DNA of 64,000 nucleotides from Lucifugimonas sp963932695 (lineage in GTDB: Bacteria > Chloroflexota > Dehalococcoidia > Lucifugimonadales > Lucifugimonadaceae): positions 1 to 64,000 of the forward strand of contig CAWVRY010000005.1 of the NCBI GenBank assembly GCA_963932695.1. The letters are read 5' to 3'. The notes beneath the pieces are model-generated. The model saw only the letters and a list, made by a program, of their open reading frames with translations, was not told the origin of the DNA and did no database searches. Position 1 is the stretch's first letter. The number at the start of each line of letters is the position of its first letter. The position numbers were made by a program, and so were the translations under genes. This document shows positions 16,949 to 25,782 of this stretch, piece after piece.

Positions 16949-17154
16949 CTCAGGCAGGGGATAGTTTTGGTACCAGATAAGAAGACAGCGTAGATGTGGG
17001 CGTTTAGCGGTTCTGTATTGGAATTGCCTTCCCCCCCATCAATCACACGTCATGGGACCTATTAGAACCGGCGAGGAGAGGTTCCCTGAGGTCAGTCGAA
17101 GGGGCACCTCTCCGGCATCACACGTGGTCGTATCAAATGTGGCATCATTTGCGC

Positions 17155-18084
17155 ATGAAATATGGAATCGCCGCCACAACATCCGTCATGCCCGCCACAA
17201 CTCCCCAGTCGCAAGCAGACTACGTCCGACGAATGGCTCGAACAGCAGAAGACGCAGGATTCGACTCTGTGTGGATCAGCGATCGTACGGTTTATCCGAA
17301 AGACCTAGCCGCTAGGTACCCGGACGAGTTCGGGCTCGGCAAAGCAGATCCCTCAGCGCAAAACGTTCTGGAAGCTGTAACCACGCTCAGCTATATCGCA
17401 GGCGCCACAACACGCGTCAAAGTCGGAATGAGCGTGTTGGTTCTGCCGTTCAGGCATCCCGTGCTCAACGCCAAAATGCTCACGACTCTGGACGTTCTCT
17501 CTGGTGGCCGGCTCATCGCCGGGTTCGGAACCGGTTGGATGCCAGAAGAGTTCGCCACGATGAACGCAGATTTTGATGAGCGAGGCCGCGTCACCGATGA
17601 GCACATTAACGCCTTCATAGCCCTTTGCCAGGGTGAGGAATACAAGGGCTCGATAACAAGCACCGCGGGCATGACATTCTTCCCTCGGCCGTTGCAGACG
17701 CCGCACCCACCCATATGGATAGGCGGCAACTCAAAAGCGGCCATACGACGAGCAGTGCGCCACGGCGATGCCTGGCACGGAATCGGGCAATCTCCATCCG
17801 AAGTCTCGAACACCAGGAATGCCATTGGCACACTGTGCGAAACGGAAGGTCGTCCCCCTTCAAAAGTAGCAATAACCCTCCGATCAACCCTCGTCATGGA
17901 CCGAGAAGTGTTGGATGAAACCGGCCAGCGAAAGACTCTCACCGGCAGTCCCCAGCAGATCCGAGACGACCTGGATCAATACCAGGACGCCGGTCTCGAC
18001 TACCTCATCCTATCCATCGACCAACCAACAGAAGATGACACCGCCCAAGCGGCCTTCAGCTTCGCAAAGCTAGCGAAGCTGTAA
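17155..18084 (+). CDS. LLM-class flavin/F420-dependent oxidoreductase
   Basis: 309 residues from ATG 17155 (a GTG at 17137 would add six residues before the conserved MKYGIAATTS start). It is a luciferase-like TIM barrel: AEDAGFDSVWISDR near the N-terminus, the VKVGMSVLVLPFRHP strand, LSGGRLIAGFGTGWMPEEF in the middle and HPPIWIGGNS near residue 185 are family hallmarks. Such proteins are monooxygenases or F420-dependent dehydrogenases; the cofactor cannot be decided here. By eye the gene is more GC-rich than its neighbours, and it lies within the repeat-bounded segment together with the amidase. Confidence 0.85.
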   Translation: MKYGIAATTSVMPATTPQSQADYVRRMARTAEDAGFDSVWISDRTVYPKDLAARYPDEFGLGKADPSAQNVLEAVTTLSYIAGATTRVKVGMSVLVLPFRHPVLNAKMLTTLDVLSGGRLIAGFGTGWMPEEFATMNADFDERGRVTDEHINAFIALCQGEEYKGSITSTAGMTFFPRPLQTPHPPIWIGGNSKAAIRRAVRHGDAWHGIGQSPSEVSNTRNAIGTLCETEGRPPSKVAITLRSTLVMDREVLDETGQRKTLTGSPQQIRDDLDQYQDAGLDYLILSIDQPTEDDTAQAAFSFAKLAKL

Positions 18085-18206
18085 CTCTCAGGACAGTACT
18101 GAGACCAGTGAAGCTACTCACGATTCAAATTGATGCCTGTCCTACCACTGGCGGGGTTCAGCACGATCGAGATTCTCAACAGCTGACGATTGATAAACCC
18201 AAAAAG

Positions 18207-18248
18207 AAGAAGGCCCTGCCCTCCGAAGCGAGAGGGCAGGGCCTTCTT
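18207..18248 (-). terminator. Rho-independent terminator of the tmRNA gene
   Basis: A perfect 17-base-pair stem (18207-18223 with 18232-18248) around an 8-base loop, followed on the minus strand by a T-tract (complement of the A-run at 18201-18205). It begins ten bases after the tmRNA CCA end. Confidence 0.9.
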
Positions 18249-18277
18249 TTGTGTTCTTGGTGGAGACGGGGGAGAGT
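18247..18277 (+). repeat. Right direct repeat: native tmRNA 3' end (candidate attachment site)
   Basis: The same 31 bases as at 15408-15438 with one mismatch. This copy belongs to the intact tmRNA (acceptor strand, discriminator and CCA). Similarity continues into the terminator hairpin on the low-coordinate side, so each repeat with its hairpin is about 67 bases. The copies lie 2,839 bases apart. Confidence 0.75.
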
Positions 18278-18610
18278 CGAACTCCCCGTCCAGAAAGGTT
18301 CCCGGTTTGACTTCTACGAGTGTAGCCGTCGGTGTTTTTCTCGTCGCAACACCCGCCCCATCGGCGTAGCAAGCGTAGCGACCAGCTAGTGGAGCCTTAG
18401 TTGTTTGTCACTAGCTACCCAAACAACGCAGTCTGACTTTTCAGCTTTCGTATCTAACCCGTCAGACGGGGGGTAGAACGAAAGTCGTTGCCCTTAGGCA
18501 GCGAGAGCGAATTCACGTTCGCCGTTTATGTTTTTGCCGCTTTTTACGTGGTGCACGGCGCCACGACCCGCGATCGAGCGGTGATCTCCCTGTCGAAACC
18601 ACGCGTCCCC
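18258..18610 (-). ncRNA. ssrA: tmRNA (transfer-messenger RNA)
   Basis: On the minus strand the RNA begins GGGGACG at 18610 and ends CGTCTCCACCA at 18258. The first and last seven bases pair with one G-U. The T-arm GGGGAGTTCGACTCTCCCC precedes the acceptor strand and CCA is encoded. The alanine-tRNA-like 5' part reads GGTTTCGACAGGG, as in other tmRNAs. An internal reading frame encodes a tag ending ALAA-stop. The molecule frees stalled ribosomes together with SmpB, whose gene lies upstream on the same strand about 1.4 kb away. Length is 353 bases, normal for a one-piece tmRNA. Confidence 0.95.
18494..18538 (-). other. tmRNA proteolysis-tag reading frame
   Basis: Minus-strand codons from GGC (18538) to TAA (18494) read GKNINGEREFALAA. 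The resume codon is inferred by analogy with other tmRNAs, and GGC could be one codon off. The hydrophobic ALAA end is the standard degradation signal for ClpXP-type proteases. Confidence 0.85.
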
Positions 18611-18961
18611 AAGTACACCTCTCAGTCTATAGCCTCTGGCATTACAGGTGAATGGTGATTAATACGAGGGTAGGGTGGAACTACAATACGAACCGCCCGG
18701 TATAGGATTTCTGTTTCGAAGTACAGAGATAAAACTTAGCCATTGCGAACGGCCATACCCATCGAGCTACCACTCCTGATCCGCAGCCCATTCGATACCA
18801 TCGAACCAATATTCGACTCAACGACTTATCGACCTATCAGAGAACTCGCCAAACCATGAAACTACCTTCCGATTTCGATCCTTCCGTCAACCTCATAGCG
18901 CATCAGGAAGAGAACGGATTGTTCCATTCCGGTCATAGCGTCGGCTGCGCTCGCTGAGTCG
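18611..18961. other. Intergenic region upstream of tmRNA
   Basis: 351 bases between the tmRNA 5' end and the next reading frame. It probably contains the tmRNA promoter on the minus strand: a TATAGA (18626-18631) with a TTCACC (18647-18652) at a short 15-base spacing is the best pair I find, implying a leader removed by processing. No coding signal seen. Confidence 0.35.
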
Positions 18962-20026
18962 TTGATGAGGGACAGTTCGTGGAGCGATGTATCGACCGTG
19001 GAACAGATAATAGCCGCGGTTCTTTATTGCCAGATTACTGACGAAGACGATCCGCATTTCGGGAATTTTCTTTGGGAGAAAGAATCAGAAGTGGTCGAGG
19101 ATTTGAACGCCGTTGAATTCATGATGTTTCGCTTTATTCCGCTAGCAGCGGAATTTTCTGATCGTCCCTCATCAGAAACAAGAGATCGGATGCGCGTTGC
19201 TATTCGAAACGGGATGACAGCGATTGCTCGAATTGATATCGACCTGATGTACACAAACATAGTTCTCAAAGACATATGTAACTCGAGTCTCGGCCGCGCG
19301 TTGTTGGGCGATAAAGAAATCGCTGAACGCGGGTACTTGAAGCTGAAACGGTGGTTCGATCGAACTCGCAACTCTGGCATTACAACCGAGTACAACAGCC
19401 CGCCTTACACGAGTCTCGCCATCGAAGTTCTAGGCAGACTGGCGTCGAATACCACCGATGAAAATACTCGTGTTCTTGCGACAATCGCAGCTGCCAGAAT
19501 AGCGTTGAGTGCGGGCCTGCGAATCAACTCGGAAAATCGCAGGTGGGCAGGTCCTTTCGGCAGGGCGTACCGTGAAGCTGTTTTGGCCGAAGGGCCGCTA
19601 GAAGCTGGTTGATGCCGGGGGGCTTGCCCCCAACTGGATGATTCACGTCATAGACCAACGTGCGCTGCCACAAGACTCTGCCGAGACTTCAGATGTTGAT
19701 AGCCAGACTGTTGTTTCGACCCATCACAACAGATCATTTTCGCTCGAAGTTGGCGCGCTGGAGTTATTAACTCAGTCGAATCTATTCATTAAAGATTGGC
19801 GACTCGCTACTTGAGTTCGGATATGGAGATGCATGGCTCGTCTCGATACCAGATCTCGAGCTCTGCGTAGCGGGGATTAAAAGGCGATAAGCCGACAAAC
19901 GTTACGTTGACTACTAACCGCGGCAAGCAGCACTATCAGGCGATGACAACGGGACTAATTGTCTGGAAGGGTGACGACATTGACGTCATATCAATACCAC
20001 CGGGCGTGGGTTCAGATTTCGACTAA
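18962..20026 (+). pseudogene. Broken gene of unknown function (possible alpha/alpha-toroid protein)
   Basis: An open frame from TTG 18962 (ATG 18965) to 19612 encodes 216 residues with motifs such as LNAVEF and GITTEYNSPPYTSLAIEVLG. These remind me of long alpha/alpha-toroid (heparinase-like) proteins, but I cannot name the family firmly. Protein-like sequence continues past the stop in other frames: 19602-19811 (includes WMIHVIDQRALPQDS), 19771-19887 (includes LLEFGYGDAWLVSIPDLEL) and about 19871-20026 (includes HYQAMTTGLIVWKGDDIDVI). This implies three successive +1 shifts; removing one A near 19880 joins the last two pieces smoothly. The gene runs convergently into smpB, overlapping by three bases. 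Confidence 0.55.
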
Positions 20027-20490
20027 ATCTTCGAGCGCATTGCGCGGTCGATCTCGCGCTTGGCGTCGCGCTCTTTGATCGTGTTTCGACGATCTACCTG
20101 GCGTTTACCTTTTCCAACTCCAACCAATAATTTCGCCACTCGGTTTTTGATGTAAACCTTTAGGGGCACGATTGTCTGACCATCGCGGTTCGCCTGGTCA
20201 TACAAGTGTTCAAGCTGTTTCTTCTTCAGAAGAAGCTTTCGCGAGCGGGTAGGGTCGTGCTGTCCATGCTCACCGGCAGGAGCATAGCCGGGGATGTGAG
20301 CGTTCTCGAGCCAAGCTTCGCCGTTCTTGATGTAAACGTAACCTTCAGCAATGCTCATTCGACCCTCGCGAGCCGATTTAATTTCGGAGCCGAGCAACAC
20401 CATTCCCGCTTCGAACGTTTCGTTGATGAAATAGTCGTAGCGAGCACGTCGATTCGTTGATAGTGCGCGTTGTGTGTCGGTATCAGCCAT
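20023..20490 (-). CDS. smpB: SsrA-binding protein SmpB
   Basis: 155 residues, the expected size. Typical features: an N-terminal oligonucleotide-binding beta-barrel (RRARYDYFINETFEAGMVLLG, then SEIKSAREG), the IAEGYVYIKNGEAWLENAHI block, the PTRSRKLLL segment, and a basic C-terminal tail (GKGKRQVDRR...AKREIDRAM) that fits the empty mRNA channel. It carries tmRNA to stalled ribosomes; the tmRNA gene is the next functional gene downstream on this strand, with a broken gene on the opposite strand between them. Confidence 0.97.
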   Translation of the reverse strand: MADTDTQRALSTNRRARYDYFINETFEAGMVLLGSEIKSAREGRMSIAEGYVYIKNGEAWLENAHIPGYAPAGEHGQHDPTRSRKLLLKKKQLEHLYDQANRDGQTIVPLKVYIKNRVAKLLVGVGKGKRQVDRRNTIKERDAKREIDRAMRSKI

Positions 20491-20586
20491 TATTCAATCT
20501 TATGCAATCAAACAAGAAACAGCGAGGATACTTGATCACAGAAATTGGTGAACATGTCGACTCAAGAGCTCTGAATATATTCCAAT

Positions 20587-20621
20587 AATAAAGCCCTCTT
20601 GTAAAACGAGAGGGCTTTATT
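20587..20621 (-). terminator. Rho-independent terminator downstream of ctpA
   Basis: A perfect 13-base-pair stem (AATAAAGCCCTCT at 20587-20599 with its complement at 20609-20621) around a nine-base loop, located 33 bases past the ctpA stop and before smpB on the same strand. Confidence 0.85.
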
Positions 20622-20653
20622 GGTTGTCAATTTGTACGGTGAATTTCGATCAC

Positions 20654-21967
20654 TTACGGTGCTGCCGAAACCTGACCCAACTGGAAATCGAGCTGTTTGA
20701 TAGCAGCCTGAAGCTGAGGGTCTCCACCTTCAGCTGTCTGCGAGTTGAGACCCGCCCCAGCTTCTTGGTCGAACTCAACAACAACGTCTGGGTCGATTCC
20801 AATCTCTTCGATCATTCGGCCGTTCGGGGTGAACCAACGACCGATCGTCAGATACACGCCACCACCGTTGGAGAGCCCACGGAGTAGGTTGACACTGCCT
20901 TTGCCGTACGTGTTAGTTCCGATGGCAACCGTCCGACCGTGGTCTTGCAGTGCTCCGGTGAGAACTTCAGATCCACTAGCTGAGAAATTGTCTACCAATG
21001 TCACCAGTGGAATATCGGGGAAATGTCCGCCTTTTTTGACTTTCCAATCTTCCCTGTCGCCACGTGAATCGACTTCGTAAGTAACCAATCCGTCAGTCAA
21101 AAATTCAGAAGCGACGTTCACCGTGGACGACAATAATCCACCAGGGTTACCCCTCAAATCGAGAATGATGCCTTTGGCGCCATCGTCGATTAACTGCTGA
21201 ACACCTTCTCGAACTTCTTTGGGAGTTTCTGCGGTGAACTGTGCAATTCTGATACGACCGTAATCAGTATCGGCAACCTCCATAACAGTCACGCTAGGAT
21301 CGTCGATCGTGTCCCGAGTTATTGTTATGTCAACTGGGTCCAGGCTGCCAACATGCTCGACGGTTAGAACAACATCCGTGCCTTTTTCGCCACGAATCTT
21401 GTTTACGGCCTCGAGAACGCTCCATCCAAGAGCGTCTTCGCCATCAACGGCCAGAATTCGGTCACCAGCCTTAATGCCGGCTTTCTCAGCCGGAGTGTTT
21501 GGCAGCGGCTTCGTAATAATTACACCGTTGCGGTCAGGTGATGCCTCGACCTGTGCGCCAATGCCACCAAAGTTTCCTTGGAAACCGTCTTGGTCGATCT
21601 TGAAAGTTGAAGGTGGGATGTAAGCCGTGTAACGGTCGTCGAGAGCATCTAACATTCCGATTACAGCCGCTTCGGCCAATACGGCCGGATCGATCTTTTC
21701 TTGAATCACATACTCGCTTACAAGGATCGAGTAGGTCTCCCAAACGATTTGGAGACCGTCAGGGAGCGCAGCGGGCTCATCAGCTATAGGTTTAGGCGTC
21801 TGGGTCGCTTGCGTGCCGTCTGCGAGTATGACCGGACCGTCATTCCTAGAAGCTTGGCTTTCATCATCAGAACTACTGCAAGCAACTGTGATGAGCAATG
21901 CAGTGACAGCCACAGCTAGCAGAATTACGAGGCGAGTTGGATATGATCGTGTTGACGAGAATTTCAT
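20654..21967 (-). CDS. ctpA: C-terminal processing peptidase (S41 family), lipoprotein
   Basis: 437 residues. An N-terminal hydrophobic signal ends in a lipobox with Cys30 (LITVAC), so it is membrane-anchored on the outer face. A PDZ domain (about 125-205, NTPAEKAGIKAGDRILAVDG) precedes the S41 protease core with nucleophile Ser331 in NFSASGSE and general-base Lys356 in TYGKGSVN, 25 residues apart as in other CtpA/Prc enzymes. The family trims the C-termini of secreted proteins and also degrades some tagged ones. It lies between hflX and smpB on the same strand, with its own terminator. Confidence 0.95.
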   Translation of the reverse strand: MKFSSTRSYPTRLVILLAVAVTALLITVACSSSDDESQASRNDGPVILADGTQATQTPKPIADEPAALPDGLQIVWETYSILVSEYVIQEKIDPAVLAEAAVIGMLDALDDRYTAYIPPSTFKIDQDGFQGNFGGIGAQVEASPDRNGVIITKPLPNTPAEKAGIKAGDRILAVDGEDALGWSVLEAVNKIRGEKGTDVVLTVEHVGSLDPVDITITRDTIDDPSVTVMEVADTDYGRIRIAQFTAETPKEVREGVQQLIDDGAKGIILDLRGNPGGLLSSTVNVASEFLTDGLVTYEVDSRGDREDWKVKKGGHFPDIPLVTLVDNFSASGSEVLTGALQDHGRTVAIGTNTYGKGSVNLLRGLSNGGGVYLTIGRWFTPNGRMIEEIGIDPDVVVEFDQEAGAGLNSQTAEGGDPQLQAAIKQLDFQLGQVSAAP

Positions 21968-22250
21968 TTTGTTTGTGGTGCCGGTTGGACCGAACTCCGG
22001 ACACGACGGAGTGGAAGTTGGGCAGACGAACCAAGCGGGCGGCGTCTGTTGTATGAGCTAACTATCTAAATGAGGATACGCTCGTGCTGCAATTTTCGAT
22101 GTACGGTTGTGCCCGTAATTCAGTCGGCGGAAAGAGGCATACAAGCGTTGAATCACGATTGAACGCACCGCCAGCTTTACATAACAATGATAGTGCGACG
22201 TGCTGTTGCAGTAGACCTGACCTGCCCCCTCTCGTTTCGCTAGGCGGAAT

Positions 22251-23444
22251 TTAAACTTCGTTACTAACCAGATCTGCTGCGTCTTCGGTATCTTCTTGTT
22301 CTACCTGAATAACCCCGACTTGAGCCTCGATGGCATCTCGTAGGTCAACAAGCCCCCAGCCTTTTGTGGCTGATGTGGTTACAACTCGTGAGAATTGAGA
22401 AACGTCGATATGATCAAGCACACTCAAACTAAGAGGTTCTTCGGCTGATCCTGCTACAAGGTCGAGCTTATTTAACACCAAAATTCGAGGCGTGTTTTCT
22501 ATTCCCATGTCCGAAAGTTGATCCGATACGACCTGAGCTTGTTCCGCTGCGTACGGGCTTGAAATATCGACAACTTGTATTAACAAGTCGGCTTCCAAAG
22601 CTTCTTCCAGAGTTGCACGGAACGCCGCTACCAGGATCGGGGGAAGCTTGTGGACAAATCCGACGGTGTCGCTCAGAGTCGCCGAAGTTCCAGAAGGAAG
22701 ATATAGACGCCTCGTTGTTGTATCCAACGTCGAGAACAATTGATTGCGCTCGATCACACCTGACGAAGTAATTGTATTGAACAGCGCCGACTTACCAGCA
22801 TTCGTGTATCCAACCAACGAAACGATCTTGGCGTCACCACCCGTCCGTTGCAGCCGCTGCTGATGTCGTTGAGATGCAACCTGGGCAATCTCTTTCTTCA
22901 CCCGTGACAACTTACGACGAACGAGACGTCGATCGGTCTCAATCTGGGTTTCACCCGGACCTCTAGTGCCAACTCCACCACCAAGACGTTCCAAGTGAGA
23001 CCACTGACCGGCAAGGCGTGGCAGCAAATATTCGGTCTGCGCAAGTTCGATCTGCAACCGACCTTCACGAGAACGAGCTCGCTGAGCAAACACATCGAGA
23101 ATCAGAGCGGTTCGATCGATTACCTTGACCCCGAGCTTGTCTTCCAATGACTTCTGCTGGGTGGGAGATAACTCGTCGTCGAAAATTACGACGTCAACAT
23201 CCGTGTGCTTCACCATGTGCTGAAGTTCTTCGATCTTCCCTTTACCAATGTACGTGCGCGACGGCTTGTTCATCGTCTGTGTCACACGATCGATCGGATT
23301 CGCCCCAGCAGCGCGTGCTAACTCAGAAAGTTCAGCAAGTGAGTCGTCGAGCGCCCAGTAATCGCCCTCGCTGCGCACGCTGACTCCCACCAGAATCGCT
23401 TTTTCTCGAGATGGACCTGTCGAATGTGTGCGTTTTTTTGCCAT
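22251..23444 (-). CDS. hflX: GTPase HflX (ribosome-splitting)
   Basis: About 397 residues from ATG 23444. An upstream in-frame start at 23531 would overlap dapL by 56 bases and add an unconserved stretch, so I reject it. The N-terminal HflX domain (THSTGPSREKAILVGV..., TYIGKGKIEEL) is followed by a helical linker (GPGETQIETDRRLVR) and a G domain with G1 GYTNAGKSALFN, DTVGF and NKLD. HflX binds the large ribosomal subunit and splits stalled ribosomes, which fits its closeness to smpB and tmRNA. The C-terminal tail is acidic. Confidence 0.94.
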   Translation of the reverse strand: MAKKRTHSTGPSREKAILVGVSVRSEGDYWALDDSLAELSELARAAGANPIDRVTQTMNKPSRTYIGKGKIEELQHMVKHTDVDVVIFDDELSPTQQKSLEDKLGVKVIDRTALILDVFAQRARSREGRLQIELAQTEYLLPRLAGQWSHLERLGGGVGTRGPGETQIETDRRLVRRKLSRVKKEIAQVASQRHQQRLQRTGGDAKIVSLVGYTNAGKSALFNTITSSGVIERNQLFSTLDTTTRRLYLPSGTSATLSDTVGFVHKLPPILVAAFRATLEEALEADLLIQVVDISSPYAAEQAQVVSDQLSDMGIENTPRILVLNKLDLVAGSAEEPLSLSVLDHIDVSQFSRVVTTSATKGWGLVDLRDAIEAQVGVIQVEQEDTEDAADLVSNEV

Positions 23445-23475
23445 AAGGCCGATTTTGCTCCCGGCTATTACCGAG

Positions 23476-24642
23476 CTAAGAGTTGACTCGAAGCTGGGCC
23501 AATCTACGAAGTCCTTCATCGATCTGATCATCAGGGATCGTCAGTGAAAGTCTTATGTACCCCTCACCACCTGGGCCGTATCCATTACCCGGGGTCACTA
23601 CGACGTTTACTTCGTCCAGCAGCTTCTGAGCGAACTCGGCTGAAGTGTAACCCTCTGGAATTGGAGTCCAGATGTATAACGCTCCCTTTGGAGCAACAGC
23701 CGGCACACCAATCTCGTTCAATACCGAGACTACCTTGTCGCGGCGCTTTCGATATACCTCGTTATTGTTATCTAGCCAATCGGACGGCAGATCCAGCGCA
23801 GCAATACCCATCTCCTGATTCGCCTGCGACAAGCCGGAGTCGATATTCGACTTCACGCGCATTAGCGCATTGACCATTTCAGGGTTACCGGAAGCAAAGC
23901 CCACACGCCAACCAGTCATGTTGGCTGTTTTGGATAGTGAGTGGAACTCCATGGCGATGTCCATAGCGCCCTCTGCTTGCAACACACTCGGTGCTACGTA
24001 CCCGTCGTACGTGACCTCTGTGTAGGCTGCGTCGTGAAGCAAAGCGATATCGAACTCTTTGCAGTACTTCACGGCTTCATCGAAAAAGCTAAGAGGGGCT
24101 ACCGCACCAGTTGGATTGTTTGGATAGTTAATCCAGAGTGTCTTCGCTTTCTTCGCAACGTCGGTCGGAATATCAGTAAAGTCGACCAGATAGCCGTTTT
24201 CTTCCTTGAGTGTCACAAAGTGCGTCGTGCCACCTGCGAACATCGTGCCAATCTCGTAAACAGGGTATGCAGGGTCGGGACTAATGGAAATGTCGCCAGG
24301 GTCAATGAAACACATCGGAGCGTGGGCAATGCCCTCTTTGGCACCGATTAGGTTGATCACTTCGGTCGCAGGATCGAGCTTCACGCCAAACCGATCGTCG
24401 TAGAACTTTGCTACTCGAGCTCGGAACTCGGGAAGTCCTTCACTCTCGGGATATTTGTGGTTCGCAGCTTTCTTAGACCCCGCTACCAGAGCGTCCAGAA
24501 CTGGGTCTGGAGTCGGCATGTCAGGATCGCCGATGCCGAACGAAATCACTTCGATTCCCTGCGCCTTCTTGGCGGCTATCGCTCGGGAAATGCCCACGAA
24601 AAGATAAGGAGGGAGATTTTCAACGCGTTCAGCAAATTTCAT
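23476..24642 (-). CDS. dapL: LL-diaminopimelate aminotransferase (DapL)
   Basis: 388 residues, a class I/II fold aminotransferase. Residues GIGDPDMPTPDPVLDAL (about 37-53), NYPNNPTGA (about 172-180) and the PLP lysine Lys238 in FHSLSKTANMTGWRVG match DapL, which converts tetrahydrodipicolinate straight to LL-diaminopimelate. The neighbouring dapF (145 bases upstream on the same strand) supports this over a generic aminotransferase: the pair would give meso-DAP for lysine synthesis. Starts at ATG 24642. Confidence 0.88.
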   Translation of the reverse strand: MKFAERVENLPPYLFVGISRAIAAKKAQGIEVISFGIGDPDMPTPDPVLDALVAGSKKAANHKYPESEGLPEFRARVAKFYDDRFGVKLDPATEVINLIGAKEGIAHAPMCFIDPGDISISPDPAYPVYEIGTMFAGGTTHFVTLKEENGYLVDFTDIPTDVAKKAKTLWINYPNNPTGAVAPLSFFDEAVKYCKEFDIALLHDAAYTEVTYDGYVAPSVLQAEGAMDIAMEFHSLSKTANMTGWRVGFASGNPEMVNALMRVKSNIDSGLSQANQEMGIAALDLPSDWLDNNNEVYRKRRDKVVSVLNEIGVPAVAPKGALYIWTPIPEGYTSAEFAQKLLDEVNVVVTPGNGYGPGGEGYIRLSLTIPDDQIDEGLRRLAQLRVNS

Positions 24643-24786
24643 TCGAATTGTTCCGTTGCTCTTTGTGCTAATAGTTCTTTTTAAGGTGTTTGACGTTCAG
24701 GATCGTAAAGGCAAATCAATCGTAAACGAGAGATTAGACCTAATGCGACTTATTCGGCAGATTATTGGTGCGAAGAAATAGCCGAG

Positions 24787-25641
24787 TTAATCGGGCCAAA
24801 CACCTGTGAAAACTTCGACTGCAGGGCCTTCGAGGAACGCCTCGCCCTTTTCGTCCCAAGAAATTTGTAAAACTCCGCCATCGACAATTACATCTACTAC
24901 GTCATCTACCAGTCCGTGCGCTCGCGCCGCCGCAGCCGAAGCGGTCGAACCTGTGCCAGATGACATCGTTTCGCCGGCGCCACGTTCAAATATCCGAGCC
25001 CGAATCTTCGAACGGCTGATTACGTTCACTATTTCGAAATTAATTCTGTTTGGAAACAATTTGTGACTCTCAACAAATGGACCAACTGCAACCAACGGAA
25101 AGTCTTTAACAGATTCTTCCATGACTACCACTGCGTGTGGGTTTCCGACAGCAAGGCAAGTGACTTCGAGTTCTCGCTCACCGGCCTGTATCGGGAATTT
25201 TTTAATGATGTCGAGATCGCCAGTTTGCGTGGTATCCACCGGGATTTCAGAAGGAACGAACGTCGGTACACCCATTGCCACTTTGGCAGCGATCATCTTG
25301 TCGCCTTCCATAGTTGGCCAAACGGTTCGCACTCCACCGCCCGTTTCGACAGTCATGCCGTCTTCGGCCGGGAGTGCAATTTTTCGATCGATGACGAACT
25401 TCGAGAACAGTCGAATGCCGTTTCCGCTCATCTCTGCTTCGGAGCCGTCTGGGTTGTAGACCCGCATCCTGATATGAGCTATTTCGGAGTCCTGTACGAG
25501 AACGATTCCATCGGATCCCACACCAAAAGCTAGGAGGCTCATTTCTTTCGACAGAGCACCCCAATCGCGATCAATCCCGCGACCATCGATGGCGATGTAG
25601 TCATTGCCAGCGCCATGTAACTTTGCGAACTCGAGGGTCAT
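24787..25641 (-). CDS. dapF: Diaminopimelate epimerase-like protein (DapF) with serine at both catalytic cysteine positions
   Basis: 284 residues from ATG 25641, which has a strong AGGAG site; the frame extends 14 codons further without support. The DapF fold is clear: KLHGAGNDYIAIDG at the N-terminus, RVYNPDGSEAEMSGNGIR (about 60-77), VGNPHAVVV (about 165-173) and FERGAGETMSSGTGS (about 218-232). In characterised epimerases the acid/base pair is two cysteines, in CGNGxR and CGTG. Here both are serine: Ser72 (AGC) and Ser228 (TCT). Context with dapL argues that it still acts on DAP, but activity, rate or substrate may differ. Confidence 0.85.
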   Translation of the reverse strand: MTLEFAKLHGAGNDYIAIDGRGIDRDWGALSKEMSLLAFGVGSDGIVLVQDSEIAHIRMRVYNPDGSEAEMSGNGIRLFSKFVIDRKIALPAEDGMTVETGGGVRTVWPTMEGDKMIAAKVAMGVPTFVPSEIPVDTTQTGDLDIIKKFPIQAGERELEVTCLAVGNPHAVVVMEESVKDFPLVAVGPFVESHKLFPNRINFEIVNVISRSKIRARIFERGAGETMSSGTGSTASAAAARAHGLVDDVVDVIVDGGVLQISWDEKGEAFLEGPAVEVFTGVWPD

Positions 25642-25782
25642 AGTCTCTCCTGAAGATTGTGAGCAGATTGTCTGTACAGTCAACTGATTCTATGGTCGAT
25701 CAAGCCAAACTGCGAATTTGATACATCAGACGTAAATTAGTGTTGTGTTTTGGGTATAACTATCTAGGAAGGCGAGTGATAT

